Positions 34,187 through 45,412 of a stretch of DNA of 64,000 nucleotides are shown here, piece after piece. Every line of letters starts with the position of its first letter. Position 1 is the stretch's first letter. The notes beneath the pieces are model-generated. The model ran no database searches. It saw nothing but the letters and a program-made list of their open reading frames with translations, and was not told the DNA's origin. The stretch is from Rutidosis leptorrhynchoides (Eukaryota; Streptophyta; Magnoliopsida; Asterales; Asteraceae): positions 7,971,501 through 8,035,500 of the forward strand of contig NC_092333.1 in assembly GCF_046630445.1 (NCBI RefSeq), given 5' to 3'. The position numbers and the translations under genes are program-made.

Positions 34187-35262
34187 TGGCGAGCAACCAG
34201 GTTAGTGATTAGTTCGTTGTTTATGTGCGTTTTATACGTTTTTTGTGTTCGATGGTAATTGTATAAGTGTGCACACCAACTGCTCGATGAAATGTCTGTT
34301 TGAATTGTGTTTGTGTTTATTGAAGTACATACGTTGATTAATGATATTCAACTGTATTGTGTGTATATGTTGGGTTGAAACAAACATTATTAGCTCGTAA
34401 AAACATGGTAATTGACCAGGCGCAAGAACAAGTTTGCGTCCTTGCGTATCGTACGTTAAGGAACGCAAGGGTTTGTTTGCGTCCTTGCGTGTGCACTTTA
34501 GATGACGCAAGGTTGAATTTGCGACCATGCGTCCATCAATTAAAAGGTTGCAAGGTTAATTTTGCGTCCTTATGTTACTTTCTGCTGATTTTAATCTTAC
34601 TTATGCAGGGTTATGTGGAAGGCAAGTTAACGATGAAGAATAAGTTGAGCGTTATAGGGGATGTGAAGAAAGTCATGACTGAGAATCAAATCAAAAAGTT
34701 TAAAGAAACGCGTTTTGGTCCATGGTTAGATCTTGAATACGTTGGTAATGATCCCGGGCTTGTACATTGCATGCTCCAACGGAAGAGTGTGCGGCCGGAA
34801 AGACTAGATGATGATAAGTACCCCGATGAGCATCAGGACCGATGGTTTCGTTTTCAGCACAAGGGATCCATGTTGTGAATAAAAAGTTTTTATGGTTAGT
34901 CGAAGAGTTATCGCGTGTTAATGAGTACCCATGGGGGTCTCGTATTTGGGAGCCAACTTACGATGCGGTAAGTGAAGGGTTTGTTATTCGTGAAAGCCAA
35001 TTAGAGAGTGGAAAGACGTACACTTTGGCGGGATTTATGTAGGCATTCAAGGTAAATGGTTGAATATTTAGGTCATATTTATTATTTATTATTTAATGAT
35101 AATATTTATTTGTAGATTTGGATTCTCGAGGCTTACCGTCGTACCATTAAACCGTTTGCTACAAATACTGACAAGAATGGAATACCGAGGGCTCTTTTTT
35201 GGAAGCGTTCATCTGCCGAGTCATATGGAATATCTGAATATCTTAAACTCCTAGATATTCAG
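34187..35262 (+). pseudogene. DUF1985/Ulp1-type transposon gene fragment inside the MULE
   Basis: Exon 1 is MASNQ (34187-34201) with a GTTAGT donor after a CT-rich leader and an AATTAGGGTTTTCG phrase. Exon 2 starts at 34609 after TTATGCAG and encodes about 85 residues, including KKFKETRFGPWLDLEYVG and WFRFQHKG. A frameshift near 34865 then leads to KKFLWLVEELSRVNEYPWGS, RIWEPTYDAV and TLAGFM, a TAG where Trp is expected (35040), then AFK and a GT donor. A further exon near 35116-35262 continues IWILEAYRRTIKPF. The order FGPWLDL, NxYPWGS, W.PTYD and AFKIWILE is what I recall from plant transposon proteins with a DUF1985-like region, often fused to an Ulp1 protease. No Ulp1 catalytic part is present. 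Broken by frameshift and stop. Confidence 0.55.
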
Positions 35263-35984
35263 GTTATTTACATTTTAAAAATGTTAGCTTATCATAAAAT
35301 GTTGCATAGTTTATTTGTTATCTGTTTACAGAAAGGTTCTAGTATGGGCGCAAGGTACGCCTTGCGTCCTTGCGTATGGTTTTTGTATGGACGCAAGGTT
35401 TAGTTTGCGACTTTGCGTATGCTTTTTTTCTTGACGCACGTATGTTTTTGCGACATAAATATCAATAGGAGCATTTACAATTGCATATTGTAAAAACTCT
35501 TGAATTCTTCATAATCATCCGTAATATCAAAAACATGGTTATTATAAATGTATCTCATTGAAACATGTGCATTGGGTGGCATTTCTATCTTTTTAAGAAC
35601 ATTTTTAATAATATTCTCCGATTCATTGGTTTTATAGGTGCAACAGGTAATTTTAACCGAATTCTAAAACAATCTAAAGGGCAAATACGTGGGGATGTTA
35701 TTAATATACTCAAAAGAACCCCCACAACATATATGAACAACAAATTTATCTTCATTAACACAATTCATTAATACTTAAATTATTGTAAAAATGCTTAAAA
35801 TGTACCATAAGCTGCCAATAATCTCTGAAATTCTTTTGAAATGAGTTGTTATGAAATAATGAAATTCTATATATACGATTAAATTTTATCCATAAAAATC
35901 TAGAAAATCTGATGAAATCTTATCCTGATAAGATAAGGACGCAAGGACGCAAGGATGCAAGGTTACTTGCGTGCTTGCACGTGT

Positions 35985-36093
35985 GTGTACGCAAGCTTCC
36001 TTGCGTCTTGCGAGGGCATTTTGTCAAAAAAAAAAAAAATTTGGGCTCCAGTGCAAGGGGTCGAATTTTTTTAGGCATTTTGGTGATAAACCC
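35985..36093 (-). repeat. Right terminal inverted repeat of the MULE
   Basis: Mirror of the left TIR; it terminates at CCC next to the GAGATAAAG duplication. Confidence 0.8.
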
Positions 36094-36102
36094 GAGATAA
36101 AG

Positions 36103-36703
36103 ACAGAAGATGATACTTATGTTCTTAAGCAACGGTAAATAAATCGGGGTTGTTAAATAAACCATTCCGCCATCAAAATTGTATATAGTAACCTCAGAAT
36201 CCAAATTAAGATCTGTTATATAATTATAAAAAAAGAAAACTATGGATCATATTTCATATATATGGTCAATAAAATTATTTGTACACCATTAAACATAATT
36301 ATAATTGTTATATATTAGGACCGTCATTGAATAAAAATATTTACCAGACCCGTACTCATTTATAAAGTTGTTTTATCGCTGATATTAATTATTAATATAA
36401 CTAAATACTAATAATCTATATTAATATATTTATATAATTATACCGCGGGTATGATATATAAATTATAACGTTATCTTTTAAGTAAGGAAAATGCTAATGA
36501 CAACCCTTACGGTTGTCATTAAGAAATTTTTTGATGCAAAAATAATTGTACATTTGTAAGTTAGTGGGTAGTTTTTTCCATAAAAAAAGGTGGTTATTTG
36601 GATTGTATAATCAAAACATACATGTAAACATTTTTTAATTACAACTCTTAGGGTTGTCATTAAGAAATCTTTTGATGCAAAAATAGTTGTACATATATAT
36701 ATA
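36103..36703. repeat. Intergenic region with two copies of a short hairpin repeat
   Basis: At 36497-36518 stands ACAACCCTTACGGTTGT, a perfect 8-bp stem when flanks are included, followed by CATTAAGAAATTTTTTGATG. The downstream phrase recurs at 36650-36700 with few changes (GGGTTGTCATTAAGAAATC). This looks like a small direct-repeat MITE relic. No gene recognised; the rest is AT-rich. Confidence 0.4.
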
Positions 36704-37683
36704 CTAGGTTTTTGAGCCCGTACGTTGCACGGGTGTGTAAAAAATCGTGAAAAAATGTAATCTATAGTTCATATTGGTATGTAAATAACGATACTAAAAA
36801 AAAATAGGAATAAGAATTATTTAAGAGCCCGTGATGTTGACAAAATTTAAAAATTCTTTTGAGTTTAAGAGCCCGTGGAGTTGAAAAATTTTAAAAATTC
36901 CTTTTGAGTTTAAGAGCCCGTGGTGTTAAGGAATTTTGAAAGTTATTTTGAGTTTAAAAACCCGTGGTGTTGACAAATTTTGAAAGTGGTTTTGGGTGGT
37001 GTTAGTAACTTAATGTCTACAATTTTTTTCACCATTAATATCTTTTTAGTATATAAATTATATACTACGTAATATTTAGAGTACATTGAAAATATGTCAT
37101 GGAACGTAACATTAGTAAAATATAAGTTATATTATTTTAGAATTATTACATACAATTATTTTTTGAATAAAAGTGTAACCCGCGAGTTTAGTTTTAGAAA
37201 AATTGTTAGTCATTTCAGCAAAATAATGGTACTCGTGAGAGTCGTCATGTATAATTAATATTATAATAGTTATATTTGTATGTTAATAAATATTTTAAGG
37301 ACTTAAACCGTAAATTCAAATCACTTTCATATTTATTGTTAAACAAAATGCTCCGTTGGTAGCGCATCAAAACTCAATTTCGAATACAATTTATTGCGTT
37401 TTGTTCGTAAAATTATTTTGAGTTGAACGGTTATGGCGGTGGAACCTAACTCGTGACGAATAGAAATATAACTCCGTTAAAAAAATTTGGTGGGTTTTGT
37501 TTGGTGGGTTTACATTAAATAGTGATTTAGCTTTTATATCCCTGAAATGATTTTTTATACCTCTAATAAATTACAATTAGTACCCAAGTGTGAGGGGGGT
37601 AAATTGGAAATTTGAAGGAAAAGAGAAAAAAAATTGTCAAAAAATAAATTGACTTGGTTTATGTCAACTATATTTATAAAAGA
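36704..37683 (-). mobile_element. Small non-autonomous Helitron (candidate)
   Basis: On the minus strand the 3' end reads CCCGTGCAACGTACGGG (perfect 5-bp stem at 36717-36733), a short spacer, and CTAG followed by T at 36704. This is the Helitron 3' signature of a hairpin close to CTRR. A possible 5' TC lies at 37683 (TCTTTTATAAATATAG), but the preceding host base is T, not A, so the start is weak. The interior carries a 4-unit tandem repeat and no ORF. Confidence 0.5.
36823..37000. repeat. Tandem repeat, four units of about 44-45 bp
   Basis: Units start near 36823, 36867, 36912 and 36956, each with AGAGCCCGTGGTGTTGA-like sequence followed by AATTTTNAAA and TTTTGAGTTT. Unit 4 is the most diverged. 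It lies inside the candidate Helitron. Confidence 0.8.
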
Positions 37684-37703
37684 ATATATCAATTAGTCTA
37701 AAA

Positions 37704-38270
37704 CTAGTTGTGGAACCCTCGTTTCGTGCCGGGGGTTCGGTTTTCAATGTATTTTATTGCGTTTATTTTGTAAATTATTTCGTGGCTAACGATGATGTCG
37801 TTGAATCGCAACTCGAGTCGAACTAAAAGCTATAACCCATCAAAGATTTAAATGTTATTTTAAATATCTCCGCGTTTCGCTATGTAATTGTTGACTTTTA
37901 AAAATATAACGCAAGTAAGTCATTATTTTGTCGAGAAAAATATAAAGGAAACCAAAAAAGAAAAAAAATTGTTATAACGGGTAGAGAAAAATATAACGGG
38001 AAAAAAGCTACAGTAAACGAACTGAAAAAAAAATGCTACAGTACCGTTGCTACAGTAATTCCGTTGCTAAAGTGCTAACGGGCTACAATGATTCCGTTGC
38101 TAAAGTAAAATAGGTAAAAAGACAAAACTTCCCATAGTACTATTCATCATTTTTGTCTAATAATTAATATAGTAATTTGTACAAATGGAATATATAGCAC
38201 ACTAAATATACTCCGTAATATATATTATTTGTCTACGTCACTTAAATATTGGAGTATCTTGTTATTTAGT
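37704..38270 (-). mobile_element. Second minus-strand Helitron-like 3' end and following repeat
   Basis: On the minus strand a GC-rich hairpin region (CCCCCGGCACGAAACGAGGG) precedes CTAG|T at 37704. Sequence after it (37710-37830) resembles 37290-37450, so a repeated unit is present twice. Near 37990-38105 the phrase GCTACAGTACCGTTGCTACA recurs in variants. The 5' end is not found, so the right boundary is arbitrary. Confidence 0.35.
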
Positions 38271-38277
38271 AATTTAT

Positions 38278-41200
38278 TCCTAATTTTTATATATATAAAT
38301 TGTGGTAAATGGTGTCAATCTCTTATTGACCCTCCACCCCCAAAATCACTATTAACGCAAATAGTACTGTAGCATTTTTTTTCTTTTTCCATTTTCCCTC
38401 TTATTACTCCTTCAGATATTTTAGACATCAGATTATGTTTCTTCTCTAACCTTCTACTCCATTCTCACACCTTCTTCCACCATCTAATTTCCTCACCATC
38501 CTCTTCTAACATCTTGATTCCTGCCCATCGACTTTTTCCATCTAGGGTTTTTTTACACCGCCAAATTCATCTCACTCCTCAGTCCTCACCAATAATCACC
38601 ACCATCGCCAATAGTGGCTAGCAGCGATGATGACGCCAACAACAACATCATCGCCTCCACTCTACCGCCACCTACAGTCCTAAGTCTTCCTTTGTGTTTG
38701 TTGAGAATACCATAATTGTTGAAATCGATTCTTATTCTTAATTTTGTTTTTCATTGTATGGTTTCGATCTTATTTGTGTTAAACTTTCGGGAGAAACAAC
38801 CACAGGTTTCGGGATTTTACGATTGCTGGTTTTAGGGTGTCTTACAAATGACTAACCATTTGTTTTTTTTCTGTGTATTGTATTTTTTGTATCAATCGAA
38901 GTCTCTCATGCGGGAAAAGCAGAGAATGCTAATTTAGGTACTTTATATTACTTCTCTAATTATACAAATAGATATAGATATAGATATAAAATTTTATGTG
39001 CTTATGTATATTGATGATTGATGCATATATATTTGTACAAATGTATGTGTCGGTTTATTAGGCCTATGTTTTATTTTTAGAACTAATTGTAGTCTATGGC
39101 TCCATATGTGAATTCAGTTACATACTAGGTTAATTTGGATGTGTAGTTTATGGCTATATATGTAGATGATGACATAAACGACGTTATAGGATTTTACATA
39201 AGATCAGTTTACGGAGTATGAGAGAAAGATTAATAAACAGAGGAGGAGATGGGTATATGTATAGATACAGTTAAATTTACAAGTGTTTTAATTTCACTAG
39301 ATGTTTCAGTGGTACATAGGTAAGACGCTGATTCTTTTTTATTTTATATTCATGACAGTTTTCTGGTGGCACCCTAATGTTCTGTTAGCACCTGCAAACC
39401 CGCAGTGTCGCAAGATGTATCTGATTTTAGTTTCCATCAACAGATAGATAATCGAACTGAAATGTTGTTCTTTTATAGGTGATAATCGATTGGAACTGAA
39501 ATGTTGTTCTTTTATAGGTGATAATCGATTAATGCTCCTTTTGTTGAAAGCATTAAAAACTCAGAAGAAGTTCCTTTATACTCTGTATGAGGTATTTGAT
39601 TTTCGCACCACGCATCTACTTATATTAATGTTTTTTGCATGTTGAGTGGGATGGGGATATAACTAAAACATTTCATATTTTCAGGCCTTTGTTATTGAAG
39701 TCTGGATGTTACCTCAGATCCTAATAAATAAGTTTTTACTTCTCATGGCGACTCATTATCCGTTGCTTAATTTTATACCCGTGTCTGAGCCCCCCTTTGT
39801 TGTGCGACTAATACTTGCAACCATGGTGATACACATTCTCTTAGTTAGAATAATATGTATTCATCTGAGCCTGGTACGTACATGAACATAAGTTCATTTT
39901 TTTTTCTTCTCTTGGCTTGCACTTTTAGCACGTCCCTTTAACACTAAATATCTAAACATTTGTTGTTGTTTCTGTATGTTTGTAACGTTCAACAGACATT
40001 ATGGAAGTAACTCGATCAACATAAGATTTGCATGTGAAACAAGTAGAGAATGCTACTTTCAAACACAGTTCATTCCGATTGACATTCATAGTGAGTTGTA
40101 ACTACTTGATGGTTACAAAGGTTAGTTTTTGTTCAATACATGTTTATGAAACTCATATTTTTTACTGCTTTATGATAGACCTTAATCGGAAACTTAATTA
40201 TTCATGACTTACTTACAAATCATACCGGCCAGCTGTGAAATATATATTTCATAGCTAATTTGCCGATGATTTCAAGCTAACATTTGTGTATGCTCAATCA
40301 TAAGTTACAAATTACAAAGTTATTAACCATACAGAAACTGATCGTGTAAGAAGGTTTGCCCAAATTTCAAGACTATAATTTGAGATGCTAACATATAAAG
40401 ATCAACACAAAGAAATTATTAGAATTAGATTCTCTTTTAGTGCATCGGTGACAAATAACCCAGAAAACTATGAAGTACCTTCATTAACAAATTACAATCT
40501 ATTTGCCTATTTCATATAGTAAGCTAATATTGTTTTCATTTTCAATCAGTGAGGTAATCATTGTGATGCATTTATTTAGGTTTCAATAACATTATTGGAT
40601 TTATTGAGGTAAAGAATACTTTTTTGTTACACTAATGAAAGGTTTAATTTCATTATGGTTGATGTGATAGAATTAGGTTACATAAGAGATCATTAGTTAT
40701 CTATTTTTTTTATTCTTCAACAATTGTTGCCAACTATAGCTAACAAAAGGTTATACTGTATGTTTTATACATGATTCGTTTGCAGATTGTTATTGTTAAT
40801 GATATGTGCTATATTGAAGTAAGTTAACAAATTGCGGATAGTTGCCACCATTAGGTAACGTCATGGTTGATACTGAAGCAATTGGTCAAGGTACACACTT
40901 TGTTAGTGATTGTTGATATTTAACGGCATTTTGATTATACTCCGTAAAAAAAGTATCAATTTTTTTAAGCCAAAATTTAGTCTTCTCTATGCAGGATTTA
41001 ATGAGCATTAGTTTTTTGATGAATCGAAAAACAACGAAGATGAAAATGGTGAGCCTAATGTACATCAAATAGGTAAGCTTTGTTAGTTTCTTTTGTTCCT
41101 TTTCATTGTTAGTTTTGTTAGATTCCTGCATTGTAAATGTTGTATTAATGGCAAGTTCTATGCTTTTAATATGAAATATTTTGTAAGAATGAAAAGTAAT

Positions 41201-42783
41201 ATGTGAATTGTGTTAAATGCATGATTTTCATGAATGTAGATAGTTACACATATTATTGGAAAAAAAGATGACATTTATGTAGTATCCTTATTATGTAAAT
41301 TGTTAACTATAGACCATAAGCTAAGCTTAGTAATTAGCTGGATCAAGCTCAATCGGTTAGAGTCCATTAGAGTTTAGCTAAGTGTTTTTCATTATGTAAA
41401 CTTTAAACTACAACCTCCTATGCATGTTAAATGTAATTCAGTTCATTAACCCAAAATCCGCTGCGTAGCAATTAAGTACAAATATAACCATCTGATCGTG
41501 TAATGTTGTGGTTAATTTTTTCATCTTTTTTTACTTTGAACACATACTTAAAAGATATATGATACCCCTAATGATATTTGATATGTACTTATTATTGTGT
41601 AGGTCCTGAAAAAGATAAACAAGGGATGTCAGGCAAGTATTTGCAATTATTTTGTAGTACAAACACTATTATCTATCTTCTAATTGATTTGATTAACAAT
41701 AATCTGCAGACAGTAATAAATATAAACGAGGAATTTACATGGTTTTTGAGTATATGGACCATGACTTAATTGGCTTTGTTGTTCATCCTGGGATGAGGTT
41801 TTTCGGTTCCGCAGATTAAGGTACTAATGTTTTACTATGTTGATGTTCGTTTTATTCGTGAACAGTCGTATGGTATACTTACAAACTCCTCTTTCTTTAA
41901 TGTGCTATATGAGACAGCTTTCAGCAGCCTGTAGAGTTATCGATTTCCAACGTACATGAACATCTTTGATTGACATATGAATTCTGTGTTCACATTTAAC
42001 CTGAAGGTACATATTTATGATGTCACTTACTTTCTAAATTGTTTTGCATTTTATTTTTGTTTATGGTGTTGTGTTTTAGTTTTCGTCGTCTAATTTTTTT
42101 TTTATGATTGTGTAACTTACGTCTTTCACCAAACATGTTTCTGAGGATTGTTGTGGAATTGATTTTACAATATGACTACAGTGAAGATCAAATACAATGG
42201 AGGCCATTAAGGTTCATTTTTCATTCAAACTTCTCTTATTAAAGCAGCACACCATAAACAAATATGGAATGTGTACCTATAAAATTATAAGATAGGAATA
42301 TATTTGAATATATGTTGTTTCAAGTTTATATGTTGAAAAGGGTATATATTTCAACATATGGTCTCATGTAATTTTAGTATATATATTAGCTATAACTTAT
42401 ATAGAACTTTAGCCAGTTATTTGTACGTGTACCGGTTTTTTATTGATGTTCATTTCTGATGTTTTGTTGTTTATTGAAGGTCACTACTTTGTTTCAAGTG
42501 TTGCAGATATTGCCATTGTTACTTCGGATTCTGTGGATGCTAGAGGTATTAGTTTTTTGTTTTGTTATCGTGACGAATTTGTTGCATCTTCTACTTGACA
42601 GCTACTTCTTGCTAAATGAAATGGTTTCATTACTTTTATTTCCATTTGTGTTTTGACTTTCAGTTTACAGTACTCTATGTAAGAACAGATTAACCTACTG
42701 TATGTAACGACCAAGCATGTAAACTCACTGTATGCTACATTTTGTTTGTGAAAACCGTAGCAACGCGCGGACCACAATACTAG
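38278..42783 (+). mobile_element. Large non-autonomous Helitron candidate
   Basis: The 3' end at 42755-42783 reads CCGTAGCAACGCGCGG and then ACCACAATACTAG|T, a plant Helitron-type terminus (short GC-rich palindrome, CTAG, host T). A possible 5' TC is at 38278 before TTTTTATATATATAAATTG, but it cannot be proven. The 4.5 kb between hold no Rep/helicase frame. A CT-rich, exon-like stretch at 38450-38660 (phrases CACCATC and GCCGCC-like) looks like a captured 5' UTR, followed by AT-rich intron-like sequence. A tandem duplication lies at 39452-39530. Frames such as 42459-42656 are short and unrecognised. Confidence 0.4.
39452..39530. repeat. Tandem duplication of about 39-41 bp
   Basis: GAACTGAAATGTTGTTCTTT followed by TATAGGTGATAATCGATT occurs twice in a row. 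Confidence 0.85.
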
Positions 42784-42972
42784 TTGAAATTAATATTTGA
42801 ATTCAGTCAAACAATAATTACCATTATCAACTTACGTGCATATATATACTTAAATATGTTCCTTTTATAATATATATACATAAATATACATACATATATA
42901 TTAAATATTAAATTATAATGAATAATTAAATCAAATTAATAACAAAATGCCACCTAATCAAAAACCTTTTTG

Positions 42973-43060
<88 letters not shown>

Positions 43061-43408
43061 AATCACGGGTTTGTTTAAATGAAACAGTTTAACGATGTGT
43101 TTTATGTATTAAGTGAACGTAAATGCTAAAGTCATTTAGTTTAATGACCCGTGGAACCACATATTCCTACTAAGAAACTTGTCATTGTTTTTACAAACAT
43201 ATTGATATACTTAACTTAGTCAGAATAAATGAACTATATTTATTCTCCCACCACTTACTTTCACTTTTGATCACAATTATTATTTTTCTTATCATGAAAT
43301 TTACATTACAACATTTTATTGAGACATGTATTTTGCATACATATGTAACGTAATTAATCCCGTAAAGAAAACCTATATTTGAATAATAATAATAATAATA
43401 TAATAATA
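42784..43408. repeat. AT-rich intergenic region with a (TA)n microsatellite (42974-43058)
   Basis: No coding frame. The TA tract is about 85 bp. The sequence around 43060-43170 contains no recognised element. Confidence 0.7.
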
Positions 43409-43470
43409 CTCCCTCCGTCTGACTACAAGTATCCAGTTACTTTTTGCACAAGTTTTAGGAAATTCCACTA
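43409..43470 (+). mobile_element. Stowaway-like MITE terminus (single end only)
   Basis: CTCCCTCCGTCTGACTACAA preceded by TA matches the common 5' terminus of plant Stowaway (Tc1/mariner) MITEs. The complementary end GGACGGAGGGAG was not found downstream, so it is a truncated copy. Confidence 0.5.
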
Positions 43471-44350
43471 ACTTCATTATCCACTGATCATGCATATATT
43501 TTCCATAGGATCAATATGCCTGTTCAATAAGCTAGGGGGGTTAAGGATCTTAGAACTTGACTCTCTGGTTCGGCTACTGTGAATAACCCTGGCCGACATG
43601 ATGATGTCGGCGGGGTGGCCAAGTGATTAAGTCCACCTTCGATAACGGTCGTTGATCAGAAGGCCCCATGTAAGGTTGTAGGTGCTAGTCAATAAGGAAC
43701 TAACCTGTAAACCTTGAGAAGATGAAAGATGATGCTTGTAACGTGAGATGTGTAGCAGACAGTGGTTACGTAATGTGATGGTGTCTAGAATGATAATTAG
43801 GGTTAGTATATATAGGCAAACTCTAATTCTAGAACCGTCTAAGATTGTGATAATCCTGTCCATAACAAACTCCCCCGAATCTCGGTTGTAATTATGGAAA
43901 AGATATCGACTTGATGACCAAGTAACCGCTGTACCAGGAACAAAGGCATTCGATACATTACCGCATGCCGCATACCGCATACAAAGTACACGCATATGCA
44001 TGCTAGCGAGCGCTCGCATACGTATAGAATGCGCATGCGGGTTGCGGTATCATTATGTCCCCCCAGTTTGATATTATATGACGCAAGACCTATGATATCA
44101 GACTATTAAGCGAAAAATAAAAACAAGAAAACGGCTAGCATTATATTTTCCGCGTGCGTCTCGAGGTTATTAAATGCCTGTCACTGTCGCAGAAGCCCAT
44201 TCAGCTGACAAGATGTAAAGTGGCAGTTGGTAGGCGCGTGTGAGCCACGCGCTCAACATTGGGCACATCACACTGACATCCACGAGCGTGAAAAAAATTC
44301 CGATCGTTGATTGCTTTACATGTGTACAACCACGATGAAACTGTTTCACC
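43471..44350. other. Intergenic/transposon leader region
   Basis: No confident coding frame. GCCGACATGATGATGTCGGC (43592-43611) is an 8-bp perfect hairpin. Just after it, GGTGGCCAAGTGATTAAG resembles a tRNA A-box, but no B-box follows. 43930-44045 contains alternating GCATGCG/CGCATAC phrases. Probably the upstream part of the transposon that carries the following gene. Confidence 0.3.
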
Positions 44351-44368
44351 TCATGACTCCCAATCTTC

Positions 44369-44400
44369 ACTATAAATAGGCCGGATTTACCCACATTTCT
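44369..44400 (+). promoter_or_regulatory. Candidate core promoter of the Transposase_28-type gene
   Basis: CTATAAATAGGCCGG is a good plant TATA box about 240 nt before the coding frame, followed by a CT/CA-rich leader. Confidence 0.5.
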
Positions 44401-45412
44401 ATTTTTCTGACCCAAGCTTCTCCGATACGCTGCAAATTTTACTCCGATCAAATCAAATCCGATCAGAAGAAGTTTATTTTTGGCCAGTCAGAAAAGGTCA
44501 GTAACTCTTCGATCATCCTTATTAAATGACGAAGGCTAACGAAACTTTTGTAGATAGTGTAGTATCTATTATTGAGCAGAAACATATAGATTCTTTATTT
44601 AATTAATATCCACCGTTAGCACAGTATAACCCGGTACCACCCCAATCCCACCAACGTGCCCATGAGCCACCGGAGAAGAAGGTGGCTATTTACGAACACG
44701 CATTTAAGCACGGGAACTTTAGGGTTCCACCATCTGACTTTTTTCTAGGTGTGTTAGACCATTACCATGTAGGATTAGGGCAGTTATATCCATACACGAT
44801 AGGAAAGATAGTCCTGTTTGAAATGTGGTGTGCTGCGCTAAACAAGGTACCCATGGTCAATGTGTTTTGCCATTTATACCGTCTCGCCACGCACCATAAA
44901 TCTTGGTTCACGTTTTTCGCACGCCAAAATTTCACAAAAACCCCCAAATCAAATGCCGGCCAATGGAAAGAAACCTTCTTCTATATTGACCAAACCGTCG
45001 TGGGCACGAGTTTTCCGCAAACTTTATTTTGGTGCGAAGGGGTAGCAAAAGATGTAAACAAAACCCCAAAGCTGGACGATGAAGAATCCAAGCTGCTCGT
45101 GGAGTGCACAAACGCACAACTTGTACACCGCGCCTATGGAAACGTCATGCTGCGTCTAGGGAAGATATCTGCCCATTGGCCATGGGAGGATCTGCGACCA
45201 GCCATAGTTGCACCGAATGGCAAGGGTAGGAATAGTAACGTGCATATTTATTTTATGCAGCTATATATGTCTGTGAATAACACTCGTTTATGTATGTAGA
45301 GATGAAGATGAAGAAGGTGTTAACCGCAGAGGAGATTGCGACGATTTCCTTTCGCAAACAGAAAATAAACGAGCCCCTTGAGCAGGAAAAATCAGGAGAG
45401 AACGAGGTACTT

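Larger units (their letters stand above)
33744..36102 (+). mobile_element. Mutator-like element (MULE) with long TIRs and 9-bp TSD
   Basis: The element proper is 33753-36093 (2341 bp). It begins GGGTTTATCACCAAAAAG and ends CATTTTGGTGATAAACCC. The inverted repeats stay alignable for about 110 bp, through CACCCCTTGCATTG on the left and CAGTGCAAGGGGTCG on the right. Both sides are flanked by the perfect 9-bp duplication GAGATAAAG (33744-33752 and 36094-36102), the hallmark length for Mutator elements. The interior has a degenerate two-plus-exon gene on the plus strand and many TTGCGTCC/ACGCAAGG repeats. No MURA transposase is visible, so it is non-autonomous. Confidence 0.85.

Noticed and set aside
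43600-43680. Possible tRNA gene (GGTGGCCAAGTGATTAAG looks like an A-box)
   Set aside because: No B-box GGTTCGANNCC at the right spacing and no acceptor stem.
43627-44036. Minus-strand ORFs of 130 and 65 codons
   Set aside because: Overlapping frames in non-coding transposon leader sequence; no motif or consistent composition.
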